Origin: JAWPMT01 sp965242775
GTDB lineage: Bacteria; Bacteroidota; Bacteroidia; Cytophagales; Cyclobacteriaceae
DNA length: 64,000 nucleotides
NCBI GenBank assembly: GCA_965242775.1
Contig: CBDETI010000012.1
Coordinates: 62,001 to 126,000 of the forward strand
Reading direction: 5' to 3'
The position numbers and the translations under genes are program-made. Of this stretch, positions 1 through 7,907 are shown one piece after another. The notes under the pieces were generated by a model that did not search any database, had not been told where the DNA came from, and was given only the letters and a program-made list of their open reading frames with translations. How positions within the stretch are numbered: position 1 is the first letter of the stretch; each line of letters begins with the position of its first letter.

Positions 1-152
1 CATTGGCAACCGACACAATCATGGTTACGGGTATCGATTTAGTTAAAGGAAAACTCAGGCCAATAAGGTTCACGTTGCGACTTAACCTATTTCAGTCGCT
101 GATCGGGTTCATTATTAAAACTCTGGAGAAGAACCTTCAGGAGGCGAACATC

Positions 153-455
153 ATGCTCAGTGGTATTTTGGTGGAGACGGAAAAGAAAAAGCTGGTCGCA
201 TGGCGGGAGGATTTTGATCAATTGGATTCCATACAGAAAATAGTGGAATTGTTACAGAGTACTGAGCGGCGGGAACTCTATCGGTTGAGAGAGATATCCT
301 GTGAGATGTCCTTGAAGGTAAACGAAATCAGAAATGAGTTGGTCAATGGCGAGGAAATGGATGCCACCGAATACTTGAACCACTCTGAAGGCAATAAGAA
401 ATTCCTCCTCAAACAAATAGATTCAGAAGAGACTTTCACGGTCGAGATTGATTAA
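153..455 (+). CDS. Candidate antitoxin partner of YoeB (unrecognised family)
   Basis: A 100-residue, highly charged protein ending 9 bp before the yoeB toxin gene. The reading frame is open back to the left edge of the window, but I place the start at the ATG at 153. A clear AGGAGG lies 8 bp upstream (139-144), and the residues before it do not look like a folded protein. It is predicted mostly helical (Glu/Lys/Leu-rich), and I see none of the features of YefM/Phd antitoxins. The antitoxin role is inferred only from position: canonical yoeB genes follow their antitoxin in one short operon. It could instead be the end of a longer unrelated gene that starts outside the window. Confidence 0.5.
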   Translation: MLSGILVETEKKKLVAWREDFDQLDSIQKIVELLQSTERRELYRLREISCEMSLKVNEIRNELVNGEEMDATEYLNHSEGNKKFLLKQIDSEETFTVEID

Positions 456-464
456 TCTCCTTTA

Positions 465-728
465 ATGCGGCAAGTCCAATTCACGAAAGATGCCTTGGAG
501 GACTATTATCAATGGCAAAAAACTGATAGGGGTAAGTTTGATAAGATAAATAGGCTACTTCGAGTGACTAGGGAAACGCCCACATCTGGAATAGGGAAAC
601 CTGAAAAACTCAAAGGAAATCTGAGTGGCTACTGGTCGCGGCGAATTAACAAAGAACATCGCCTTGTTTATTCATTTGATGATAATGCGATCAAAGTTAT
701 TGCTTGTAGATATCACTATCGTTTCTGA
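465..728 (+). CDS. yoeB: YoeB-family mRNA interferase toxin
   Basis: An 87-residue ribosome-dependent endoribonuclease of the RelE/YoeB fold. Toxins of this family bind the A site of a translating ribosome and cut the mRNA codon. Family signatures are all present. GKPEKLKG carries the catalytic Glu (residue 47). It is followed by a GYWSRRI block, then EHRLVY with the catalytic Arg (66), and finally the CRYHYRF tail with His84 and Tyr85. Length and residue spacing match the well-studied E. coli protein, so the toxin looks intact. The ATG at 465 follows the preceding stop by 9 bp, which implies cotranscription with its presumed antitoxin. Family identity is very secure; activity is inferred. 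Confidence 0.93.
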   Translation: MRQVQFTKDALEDYYQWQKTDRGKFDKINRLLRVTRETPTSGIGKPEKLKGNLSGYWSRRINKEHRLVYSFDDNAIKVIACRYHYRF

Positions 729-1069
729 GTAATACATGTTACTTTCCCTAGCTGCGCTTAATCCTGCCCTCATGCCTAGGAAACAAACCCAATCAATCCG
801 GCAACGACAATGCTCAATTCAGCGATAGCCTATCGGTTCTTGCGTCTTGCTTCTGAGCCTTTCCCGCTTGACAGGCGAACTTTGCTTATCTCGTGGCGAA
901 GGCTGTTTGCTCAATCTATTCGATCAAATCGCGATGGTGGATATAGCCGCTGATCGTAAAACAAGCTGACGGAGATATACCTGGTGGGGACAAAGAAGTG
1001 GAAAAGCTGTTAAAATCGTTTTCCGCGATATTGAGGAATCTTTTAATCCAAAAAACTAGTTTTACAAGA
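729..1069. other. Gene-free stretch after yoeB
   Basis: No coding region or recognisable mobile-element remnant was found here. The frames are short and have no conserved motif. Near the right end, a TTG (1031-1033) and TAGTTTTA (1057-1064) lie 23 bp apart and resemble a Bacteroidota promoter for the RNA candidate that follows. Confidence 0.5.
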
Positions 1070-1230
1070 AGAAAAGGGACGGTCATTAGACCGCCCCCTC
1101 GATAAAAACTCGGCTACTGTTGTGAAACTTCACCTATCTGCTGTACAACAGCAATGAGGCTACTCACAGTGGCTAAGAAGGCCTTCAAGATTCTAAGTAT
1201 TGTCACTACTTTCTTGAAGGTCTTTTTTTT
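1070..1230 (+). ncRNA. Candidate structured small RNA, about 160 nt
   Basis: This stretch has no open frame but folds by eye into ordered stems. A hairpin CGGTC-ATTA-GACCG comes first. A branched domain is then closed by an 8-bp helix (1113-1120 with 1166-1173). Inside it are three hairpins: 1122-1133, 1139-1153 (TGCTGT/ACAGCA) and 1156-1165. An 11-bp terminator hairpin with eight T's ends the element. A weak promoter lies just upstream. The closed domain resembles a four-way junction but lacks the T-loop of a tRNA, and I do not recognise any known RNA family. The short inner stems could arise by chance; the terminator is the strongest evidence of a transcript. Confidence 0.4.
1180..1230 (+). 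terminator. Rho-independent terminator
   Basis: An 11-bp stem (1180-1190 with 1212-1222, one G-T pair) is followed directly by eight T's (1223-1230). No gene on this strand ends nearby apart from yoeB 450 bp upstream, so it probably ends a non-coding transcript. Confidence 0.7.
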
Positions 1231-1463
1231 GTGATCAACTTTCACTGTTCAACAAATATCACAAAAGAGGTGCGTAGAATAGGTATAAGTATTCCTGAAA
1301 AGTTACCCGCCATAATTCCACAGCAACCCGTGGAAATTTGATGTAGTTATCCACAGGACATAAGCGAGATGAGATTGGAAAATTTCTATCAAGGACTCGA
1401 CAAGATAACTATACTAATCCATCAATAACGTTATTGGCAAAATAAATTGCTGCATATTCAGGG

Positions 1464-1479
1464 CCTGATAAAAATCAGG
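1464..1479. promoter_or_regulatory. FNR/CRP-type box upstream of nap genes
   Basis: The inverted repeat CCTGAT-AAAA-ATCAGG has perfect 6-bp arms and contains the TGAT-N4-ATCA core of FNR-type operators. Its centre lies 90 bp before the napD start. A position near -41 would put transcription start around 1513. The outer bases differ from the full TTGAT-N4-ATCAA consensus. Confidence 0.55.
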
Positions 1480-1561
1480 AGTAGTCATGAATTCTTTAAT
1501 TCGGATATAGCCATAGAGAACCTTTGTTTGCTGTACATAGGGTCTTCAAAAACTAAAACCG

Positions 1562-1786
1562 ATGCCAGTAAAGAGTTATATCATCGTTCCGCACTCGGGT
1601 CAAAAGCTACCACTGGTTACCGAAATAGGAAATATGCCTGGTTGTGAAATACTTCCGGCAGAGAATCAGGAGGTATTGGTTTTGGTAACAGATACAGCAG
1701 ATGAGGAGGAGGAACTGCAGCTCTTCAAGCAGGTAGAAAGCATAAAAGAAATTAGACACATCACTTTAGTCTCGGGCTATGAATGA
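1562..1786 (+). CDS. napD: NapD-like chaperone for periplasmic nitrate reductase
   Basis: A 74-residue ferredoxin-fold-like protein matching NapD in size, alternating beta/alpha pattern and position. NapD proteins bind the Tat signal peptide of NapA in the cytoplasm and hold it back until the molybdenum cofactor is inserted. The sequence shows the typical opening (a strand with SYIIVPHSG), a PGCEI segment, the ENQEVLVLVTD strand and the closing HITLVSGYE. Its last 8 bases overlap the napA start, which suggests translational coupling. Sequence similarity within this family is low, so the call leans on context. There is no leader or membrane segment. Confidence 0.8.
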   Translation: MPVKSYIIVPHSGQKLPLVTEIGNMPGCEILPAENQEVLVLVTDTADEEEELQLFKQVESIKEIRHITLVSGYE

Positions 1787-4124
1787 AACCTTAGAAAAGT
1801 CGAAACTTGACAGAAGGCAGTTCTTAAGAATGGCCGCGAAGGCCTCTGCTTTCGCAGCCGCAGCTGCCATGTTTCCGGGTATTGTATTTGCCGAAGAGCA
1901 AGAAAGAAATTTGCCCTCGGGAGATATTACATGGAAGAAATCTCCGTGTCGGTTCTGCGGTGTGGGTTGTGGTCTTCTCATAGGGCTCCAGGACAAAAAG
2001 GCTGTAGCTGTCAAAGGTGATCCGCAAAGTACAGTCAATAAAGGGCTTTGCTGTGTAAAAGGATATCATTCGGTCATGTCACTGTACGGAAAGGACCGGC
2101 TTACCAAGCCCCTGGTACGCAAGAATGGCCGGATGGTGGAAACGTCTATGGCAGAGGCCCTGGACCTGGTTGCTTCGAAAATGAAAGAAGCTATCCGGGA
2201 TCATGGAAAGGACTCGGTGGCATTGTACGGCTCCGGGCAATGGACAATTCCGGACGGCTATGTGGCCTCCAAGCTGATGAAGGGGGCTATTGGTACCAAC
2301 AACCTGGAGGCCAATGCCAGATTGTGTATGGCTAGTGCGGTCACCGGGTTTATGACCACCTTTGGTATGGACGAACCCATGGGCTGCTATGAGGACATTG
2401 ATCATGCGGATGTCTTTGTGCTCTGGGGAAACAACATGGCGGAAATGCATCCGGTATTGTTTTCAAGGTTGCTGGACAACCGCCTAAAACGCAAAAATGT
2501 CAAGATCATAGACCTGACAACCCGTACCACTCGTACTAGCGTGGCGGCTGACCGTTCTATTCTTTTCAAACCACAAACCGATCTGGCTGTGGCAAATGCC
2601 ATTTGCTATGAGATTGTGAAAAATGGGTGGGTCAATACGCGCTTTGTAGAAAAACACACAACCATAAAAAAGGGTAAAACCAACATCGGTTATGGCCTAG
2701 AAGACGGCTTTCAGTTTAAGGATGAAACCAGCAATATTGATTTCGATGAATACAAAGAGTTTTTGGAGGACTACAAGCCCGAATCTATTCAGGAACTCTC
2801 GGGAGTTTCAGCCAAAGACCTGAAGACGCTGGCTTCACTTTATGGTAATCCCAACCTGAAAGTCATGTCCTTTTGGTGCATGGGCGCCAATCAACATACG
2901 CGAGGGACCTGGATCAACAACTTGATTTACAACATCCATCTGCTTACCGGCAAAATTTCTTCGCCAGGGAACAGCCCTTTCTCCCTGACAGGCCAGCCTA
3001 GTGCCTGTGGGACGGTAAGGGAGGTGGGAACACTAACCCACAAGCTGCCACATGGCGTAGTGATGAATGAAAAGTCACGGCAATTGGCTGCAGAGATCTG
3101 GGAAGTTCCCGTTGAGAACATACCCGCCAAGCCAACCTATCATACCGTGGAGATGTTCCGTGCGTTGGATAGGGGCAATCTGAAATTCATGTGGATACAG
3201 GTCACCAACCCCATGGTGACCATGCCCAAGCTCAACCGGTACAAGAAAGGTGCGCTAAAAGATGACAGGTTTGTAGTGGTTTCAGATGTATATCCTACGC
3301 CTACTACAGCCATTGCTGATGTGATCCTGCCGTCTGCCATGTGGATTGAAAGAGAGGGAATGTTTGGCAATTCTGAGCGAATGACGCAACACTTCGAACA
3401 AATGTTGGAACCGCCAGGTGAAGCCATGAGTGATACCTGGCAACTGATAGAGGTAGCTCGAAGACTTGGTCATGAAAAGCTGTTCCCCTGGCCTGAGGAG
3501 AGTCACATTGAAGAGATATGGAAAGAATATGGCCGGTTCCACGAGGGGCCAAAACATGGTATGGCACCTTATGACGTGCTTAAATCACAGCCCGGAGCGC
3601 AATGGCCATTCTACGAAGGAAAAAGTACCAAATGGAGGTTTAACCCTCAGTATGATCCGGCTTGCAAGCGAGAAGGTTTTGATTTCTATGGTAAACCGGA
3701 TGGTAAAGCCTGGATACTGGCCAGACCTTACGAAGCTCCACCTGAAATACCTGACGATGAATATCCATTTTGGCTAAATACAGGCAGGGTGGTTGAACAT
3801 TGGCATACAGGCTCTATGACGAGGAGGGTTTCTGTGCTTCACCAGGCAGTGCCGCATAGCTATGTAGAGCTACATCCCGAGGACGCCCGACGCATGAATA
3901 TCCGTACCGGAAATTTGGTAAAAATCACATCACGCAGAGGGGGGATCGTGATGCCAGCCTCGGTCGATGAGCGCGGAAAACCGGCCCAGGGGCATGTATT
4001 TGTACCCTTCTTTGATGAGCAATTCCTGATCAATGAGCTTACGCTGGATGCTTTTTGTCCTATTTCAAAGCAACCGGATTATAAAAAATGTGCAGTTCGG
4101 GTAGAAAAATACAGCGGTGTTTAG
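1779..4124 (+). CDS. napA: Periplasmic nitrate reductase catalytic subunit NapA
   Basis: A 781-residue molybdopterin oxidoreductase that reduces nitrate to nitrite in the periplasm. A Tat signal (DRRQFLRM, residues 11-18, then an alanine-rich core) opens the protein. The 4Fe-4S site is Cys57, Cys60, Cys64 and Cys92 before VKG. The NARLCMASAV segment contains Cys183, the expected molybdenum ligand in NapA. The molybdopterin-dinucleotide-binding domain closes the protein from about residue 660 (WLNTGRVVEHWHTG). It is shorter than proteobacterial NapA (about 830 residues), nearer to the compact deltaproteobacterial form. The gene overlaps napD by 8 bp and the next gene by 8 bp, so all are one operon. 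The NapA call is more likely than assimilatory Nas because of the Tat signal and cytochrome neighbours. Confidence 0.96.
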   Translation: MNETLEKSKLDRRQFLRMAAKASAFAAAAAMFPGIVFAEEQERNLPSGDITWKKSPCRFCGVGCGLLIGLQDKKAVAVKGDPQSTVNKGLCCVKGYHSVMSLYGKDRLTKPLVRKNGRMVETSMAEALDLVASKMKEAIRDHGKDSVALYGSGQWTIPDGYVASKLMKGAIGTNNLEANARLCMASAVTGFMTTFGMDEPMGCYEDIDHADVFVLWGNNMAEMHPVLFSRLLDNRLKRKNVKIIDLTTRTTRTSVAADRSILFKPQTDLAVANAICYEIVKNGWVNTRFVEKHTTIKKGKTNIGYGLEDGFQFKDETSNIDFDEYKEFLEDYKPESIQELSGVSAKDLKTLASLYGNPNLKVMSFWCMGANQHTRGTWINNLIYNIHLLTGKISSPGNSPFSLTGQPSACGTVREVGTLTHKLPHGVVMNEKSRQLAAEIWEVPVENIPAKPTYHTVEMFRALDRGNLKFMWIQVTNPMVTMPKLNRYKKGALKDDRFVVVSDVYPTPTTAIADVILPSAMWIEREGMFGNSERMTQHFEQMLEPPGEAMSDTWQLIEVARRLGHEKLFPWPEESHIEEIWKEYGRFHEGPKHGMAPYDVLKSQPGAQWPFYEGKSTKWRFNPQYDPACKREGFDFYGKPDGKAWILARPYEAPPEIPDDEYPFWLNTGRVVEHWHTGSMTRRVSVLHQAVPHSYVELHPEDARRMNIRTGNLVKITSRRGGIVMPASVDERGKPAQGHVFVPFFDEQFLINELTLDAFCPISKQPDYKKCAVRVEKYSGV

Positions 4125-4839
4125 GGCTCGAATAAGAATGATCGGTTTGATAGTGCTGCTGATGGCGGCTGCTATTTATGTATTAGACGCGAGCATTCAG
4201 GCAGAAAATGAGGTATCGAGCCTTTTTCAACCAACTGAGTTTAGCCCGTCATTACCACTTGAATCAGGGGTTTTTAAAAGGGGATCGGGAGAAATAGACT
4301 ATGAAAATATGATGGTCGACAATCCCGACAGGAAATCCCTCGATGAGTACTACAATAACAGGGCCTATGCAGGTGCGCCTCCGGTGATCCCACATGCACT
4401 ATTGAGCGAGCACGGTATCGGGGATCAATCCTGTTTGCAATGTCATGAGAATGGTGGATACGTCCCGGAGTTCAAAAAATTTTCCCCTATAACGCCACAC
4501 GCGGAATTGATCAATTGTAGGCAATGCCATGTGCCTGTGAAAACTGACCGGCTTTTTGCGGCAACCCATTGGAAAAAAAGCCAACATCCGGAATTGGGTG
4601 GAGCCGTTTTGCCGGGAAGCCCACCGCCCACGCCTCATGATCTGCAGATGCGTGAAAACTGTCTGGCCTGCCACGCTGGACCTGCCGCGCCAAGGGAAAT
4701 ATTGGTGAGTCACCCGGAAAGGGTCAACTGCCGCCAATGCCACGCTACTGCAGTCAACAAATTCAAGTTCATACAATGGGACTCGATACCTGCCACCACG
4801 CTAAAACCAATAATTGAATGGGAAAAATTAAGCCAATGA
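4117..4839 (+). CDS. napB: Tetraheme NapB-like cytochrome c (duplicated)
   Basis: A 240-residue periplasmic cytochrome, probably the direct electron donor to NapA. It has an N-terminal hydrophobic leader (residues 8-24) and four heme motifs: CLQCH (106-110), CRQCH (134-138), CLACH (182-186) and CRQCH (205-209). Canonical NapB carries two. The two halves resemble each other: GAPPVIPH then CxxCH then NCRQCH, followed by GSPPPTPH then CxxCH then NCRQCH. This points to an internal duplication of the diheme NapB unit. The start is GTG at 4117, overlapping napA; an ATG at 4138 (residue 8) is an alternative that keeps the whole leader. Heme count is read directly from the sequence; duplication is inferred. 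Confidence 0.85.
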   Translation: MFRARIRMIGLIVLLMAAAIYVLDASIQAENEVSSLFQPTEFSPSLPLESGVFKRGSGEIDYENMMVDNPDRKSLDEYYNNRAYAGAPPVIPHALLSEHGIGDQSCLQCHENGGYVPEFKKFSPITPHAELINCRQCHVPVKTDRLFAATHWKKSQHPELGGAVLPGSPPPTPHDLQMRENCLACHAGPAAPREILVSHPERVNCRQCHATAVNKFKFIQWDSIPATTLKPIIEWEKLSQ

Positions 4840-5516
4840 ATCGCTTTGCCATTCTCTACTGGGGCATCACCCTTTTGTTTTTGGTTGCTTGCACCGACCA
4901 TACGGATCAAGAAGGGACCCACGCAAATGATGCAGTACATGGCCATGGGATCATGCATTCACTGCCAGAGAGGGCTCAAGATACGGTGGAGTACAATGAA
5001 GAGATGCAAACGTTGATGGCTGACTTCCAAAAGGCATTGGTGAACCTTCATCAAAATGAAGAACTGATCAGTAAAAAACAAGAACGTCAACAGGAGACCT
5101 TCGTGCTTACCCGGACCAATCACCTGACTTCCTTTCCCTGCAGCAACTGCCATACCGACGTGTCCGGAAACCTGGCCAATGAAGACGCAGAGGCGCATTG
5201 GAACATTCAGCTGAACCATGCGACGGGTTTGTTGATGGATTGCAAGACTTGTCATGACCTGGAACGACCGGATCAGCTTGCATCTTTGGGCAAAACATCC
5301 ATTGATTTCAACCATAGCTATCAACAGTGTGCTCAGTGTCACTCCTCGCAGGCCAAAGACTGGCTAGGGGGTGCCCATGGTAAAAGGGTAGGTGGCTGGG
5401 TAAAGCCAAGAACAATCAAAAATTGTGTGGGCTGCCATAACCCCCATGAACCACGAATATCCAGCCGATGGCCGGCCAGATTAAATACGGTCAAATTACT
5501 TGAACAAAGTCAATGA
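4836..5516 (+). CDS. Tetraheme c-type cytochrome lipoprotein
   Basis: A 226-residue secreted lipoprotein with four CxxCH sites (CSNCH, CKTCH, CAQCH, CVGCH, about residues 102, 136, 165 and 197). It starts with a hydrophobic leader ending in the lipobox LVAC. The ATG at 4836 overlaps the napB stop as ATGA and directly precedes the leader, so I prefer it to the ATG at 4818. Scattered His residues may supply distal heme ligands. It most resembles the small multiheme partners of NrfD-type membrane complexes rather than NapC, which is membrane-anchored through an N-terminal helix. It probably relays electrons between the ferredoxin/NrfD pair and NapB. The route is inferred from gene order. Confidence 0.82.
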   Translation: MNRFAILYWGITLLFLVACTDHTDQEGTHANDAVHGHGIMHSLPERAQDTVEYNEEMQTLMADFQKALVNLHQNEELISKKQERQQETFVLTRTNHLTSFPCSNCHTDVSGNLANEDAEAHWNIQLNHATGLLMDCKTCHDLERPDQLASLGKTSIDFNHSYQQCAQCHSSQAKDWLGGAHGKRVGGWVKPRTIKNCVGCHNPHEPRISSRWPARLNTVKLLEQSQ

Positions 5517-5523
5517 GATATCT

Positions 5524-6534
5524 ATGAGCGACTCAAAAAGAAATAAGACCAACCCTTCGTCAGGATGCGGTTCAGAAAGCTGCTCATGCAAGGAAGATGG
5601 CTATGACCAAAAACTAAACAAAAAGACGAGCAGGCGCGGGATGTTTAAATCGCTTACTGCAGGGCTGATGGCTGGAACCGGACTCGCAAATGCGTCATGC
5701 AGTGTGCTGGCCTCAGAGGAGACGAAGGAAAAGAAGCAGTTGGAGTGGGAGGAGTTTTTCAAGGGCAATTACCAGTTGATGACAGATCAGGAAAAACAAG
5801 ATACTGTGAATCGACTGGAGCGACTTTATGAATTAAATCACGGTAAAAGAGCCAAAGTATCTTCCACAGATGCCATCAAAGGTGTTTTGTTTGGATATGC
5901 CTTCAATATTTCCAAATGTCAGGGATACATGGATTGTGTGAATGCCTGTGTTGAGGAGAATAATCAGGACCGGAACTCCCAGATGCAGTATATCAGGATC
6001 CACGAGCATAAAAACGGATCGATCAATTTCGAAGACTCGGAAGACGACTATTATCATGAAGTGCCGGCAGAAGGTCATTTTTACATGGGAACACAGTGTT
6101 TTCATTGTGAAAATCCCCCTTGTGTGGACGTTTGTCCGGTAAAAGCCACCTGGAAAGAACAAGACGGTATCGTGGTGATTGACTATGATTGGTGCATCGG
6201 TTGTCGCTATTGCATGGCCGCATGTCCTTACGATGGTCGACGGTTCAACTGGTCTGCTCCCCAGGTGCCGGAAGAAGAGATCAATCTTGTCCAGCATTAC
6301 TTAGGCAACAGATTGCGGAGCAAAGGCGTCATGGAAAAGTGCACCTTTTGTATCCAAAGAAGCCGAAACGGCAAAAATCCCGCATGTGTGGAAGCTTGCC
6401 CCACCGGGGCAAGAATTTTCGGGAACTTGTTAGATCCAGATAGTGACATTCGATGGGTCCTGGCAAATAAAAAGGTATTCAGACTCAAAGAAGATTTGGG
6501 TACTGAACCCAAATTCTGGTATTTCATGGACTAA
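5524..6534 (+). CDS. Tat-exported 4Fe-4S ferredoxin-type subunit (NrfC/DsrO/NapG-like)
   Basis: A 336-residue iron-sulfur protein. A Tat motif SRRGMFK precedes a hydrophobic leader, so the protein is exported folded. Four cysteine clusters follow: KCQGYMDCVNAC, QCFHCENPPCVDVC, WCIGCRYCMAAC and KCTFCIQ with a later CVEAC. They are arranged as in the DmsB/NrfC family, which usually holds four 4Fe-4S clusters. A short Cys-rich stretch (CGSESCSC) lies before the Tat motif and is unusual. The ATG at 5524 sits 7 bp after the previous stop; a TTG at 5500 is less likely. The next gene is its probable membrane partner. NapG is a functional alternative name, but no NapH follows. Confidence 0.88.
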   Translation: MSDSKRNKTNPSSGCGSESCSCKEDGYDQKLNKKTSRRGMFKSLTAGLMAGTGLANASCSVLASEETKEKKQLEWEEFFKGNYQLMTDQEKQDTVNRLERLYELNHGKRAKVSSTDAIKGVLFGYAFNISKCQGYMDCVNACVEENNQDRNSQMQYIRIHEHKNGSINFEDSEDDYYHEVPAEGHFYMGTQCFHCENPPCVDVCPVKATWKEQDGIVVIDYDWCIGCRYCMAACPYDGRRFNWSAPQVPEEEINLVQHYLGNRLRSKGVMEKCTFCIQRSRNGKNPACVEACPTGARIFGNLLDPDSDIRWVLANKKVFRLKEDLGTEPKFWYFMD

Positions 6535-6537
6535 GCA

Positions 6538-7785
6538 ATGATCAAGCAACTCACAATATTCTCCAGCATGGTCAAGGACGGGCTCAATGAATCCCTGCAA
6601 GGCAACAGGTCCTATCATATTTGGATGGGCAGTCTTACCATGCTAATGCTCCTGGGAGCCTATTGCTTCCACCAGCAACTCAATGAAGGATTAGCTGCAA
6701 CAGGTATGAATGACAGGGTTAGCTGGGGTTTATACATTTCCAATTTCACCTTTCTTGTGGGAGTTGCTGCGGCAGCAGTAATGCTCGTGCTACCCACATA
6801 TATCTTGCATGATATTGATTTTTCCAAGGCCGTGTTAATCGGAGAGGGTTTGGCAGCAGCCGCCCTGATCATGTGTTTGGCTTTTGTCACTGTGGATCTT
6901 GGCGGACCTATTCGGGCATGGCACCTGATCCCAGGTATAGGCCGGTTCAATTGGCCAGATTCCATGCTGGCGTGGGATGTGATCGTATTGAATGGCTACT
7001 TGATCATCAATATTACCATACCATTGTATATTATAATTTCTAAGTACCAAGGCAAGAAACCCAATAAAAACATTTATCTGCCAGGCGTATTTCTCTCGGT
7101 CTTTTGGGCAATTGGGATTCATATGGTAACCGCCTTCCTTTACGCCGGCTTGCCCGCGCGCCCTTTCTGGAACAATGCGCTCTTAGGTCCGCGGTTTCTG
7201 GCCTCTGCATTTGCGGCTGGCCCTGCTTTGATTATCCTGGTTTTGCAGGTCATCCATCATCATACCGATTATAAAATCGCCAAAACGACCATTCGAAAGA
7301 TATCTATGGTGGTGGCTGTTGCTGCGCAGATCAATCTGATCATGCTTTTCTCCGAATTGTTCAAAGAGTTTTACGCACCGACGCATCACAGCATCAGTGC
7401 CGTATACCTGTACTTTGGCCTTGATGGAAAAAATGCCCTCATGCCATGGATATACACCTCCATCGGGATGAACCTGATTGCCACCGGGATTCTCACTTTG
7501 CATGTGTTCAGGAAAGATCTCAAGTGGCTAAATGCGGCTTGTTTGCTCCTTTTTGTCGCTATATGGATTGAGAAGGGAATGGGATTGATCATCCCGGGCT
7601 TTATTCCCGGACCTTACGGAGACATTGTGGAGTACTCTCCCACCTTAATCGAAATAGGAGTGACGGTCGGTATTTGGGCAATGGGAGCTTTTATCTTCAC
7701 CATTTTGGTCAAGGCCGCTATCCCGATTGAGGGTGGACGACTAAGGTTTAAAAAGAAAACACCTGTTTCAACTGCGAGTTCCTGA
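6538..7785 (+). CDS. NrfD/DsrP-like membrane quinol oxidase subunit
   Basis: A 415-residue protein with about ten transmembrane helices, of the NrfD/PsrC/HmcC family. Members exchange electrons with the quinone pool and pass them to a partner ferredoxin-type subunit outside the membrane. Conserved-looking features are the SWGLYISNFTFLVGVAAAAV helix near the start and a GPIRAWHLIPGIGRFNWPDS loop. It starts 3 bp after the ferredoxin gene, so the two are translated together. In this cluster it replaces NapC and NapH, and menaquinol oxidation is the probable role. The long form (about 400 residues) fits the DsrP/HmcC branch better than the short NrfD branch. Confidence 0.85.
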   Translation: MIKQLTIFSSMVKDGLNESLQGNRSYHIWMGSLTMLMLLGAYCFHQQLNEGLAATGMNDRVSWGLYISNFTFLVGVAAAAVMLVLPTYILHDIDFSKAVLIGEGLAAAALIMCLAFVTVDLGGPIRAWHLIPGIGRFNWPDSMLAWDVIVLNGYLIINITIPLYIIISKYQGKKPNKNIYLPGVFLSVFWAIGIHMVTAFLYAGLPARPFWNNALLGPRFLASAFAAGPALIILVLQVIHHHTDYKIAKTTIRKISMVVAVAAQINLIMLFSELFKEFYAPTHHSISAVYLYFGLDGKNALMPWIYTSIGMNLIATGILTLHVFRKDLKWLNAACLLLFVAIWIEKGMGLIIPGFIPGPYGDIVEYSPTLIEIGVTVGIWAMGAFIFTILVKAAIPIEGGRLRFKKKTPVSTASS

Positions 7786-7825
7786 TGCCGAGAGGCCAAA
7801 AACCTCCAGCACTCCCTGAAATCAT

Positions 7826-7841
7826 TTTGATGAGCATCAAA
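7826..7841. promoter_or_regulatory. Consensus FNR-type box
   Basis: TTTGAT-GAGC-ATCAAA is a perfect inverted repeat and contains the full TTGAT-N4-ATCAA consensus of FNR/DNR regulators. It is centred 74 bp before the start of the next gene. A TATTTAG sequence at 7862-7868 could serve as its -7 element. It indicates control by an anaerobic FNR/CRP-family activator encoded elsewhere. Confidence 0.75.
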
Positions 7842-7907
7842 GGTTAGGTCAATACTGATGATATTTAGTCGACGATTTGTTACATACGTCGCCCGCCGTT
7901 CACTACA

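Noticed and set aside
3..152. N-terminal 50 residues before the ATG at 153
   Set aside because: No stop, but the AGGAGG site at 139-144 and the odd composition before it favour the shorter start. The gene may nevertheless begin outside the window.
1113..1173. Possible degenerate tRNA
   Set aside because: The fold is cloverleaf-like, but there is no T-loop TTCGA, no D-loop GG and the stem lengths are wrong.
1447..1647. 66-residue frame before napD
   Set aside because: It overlaps napD in another frame and has no motif or leader.
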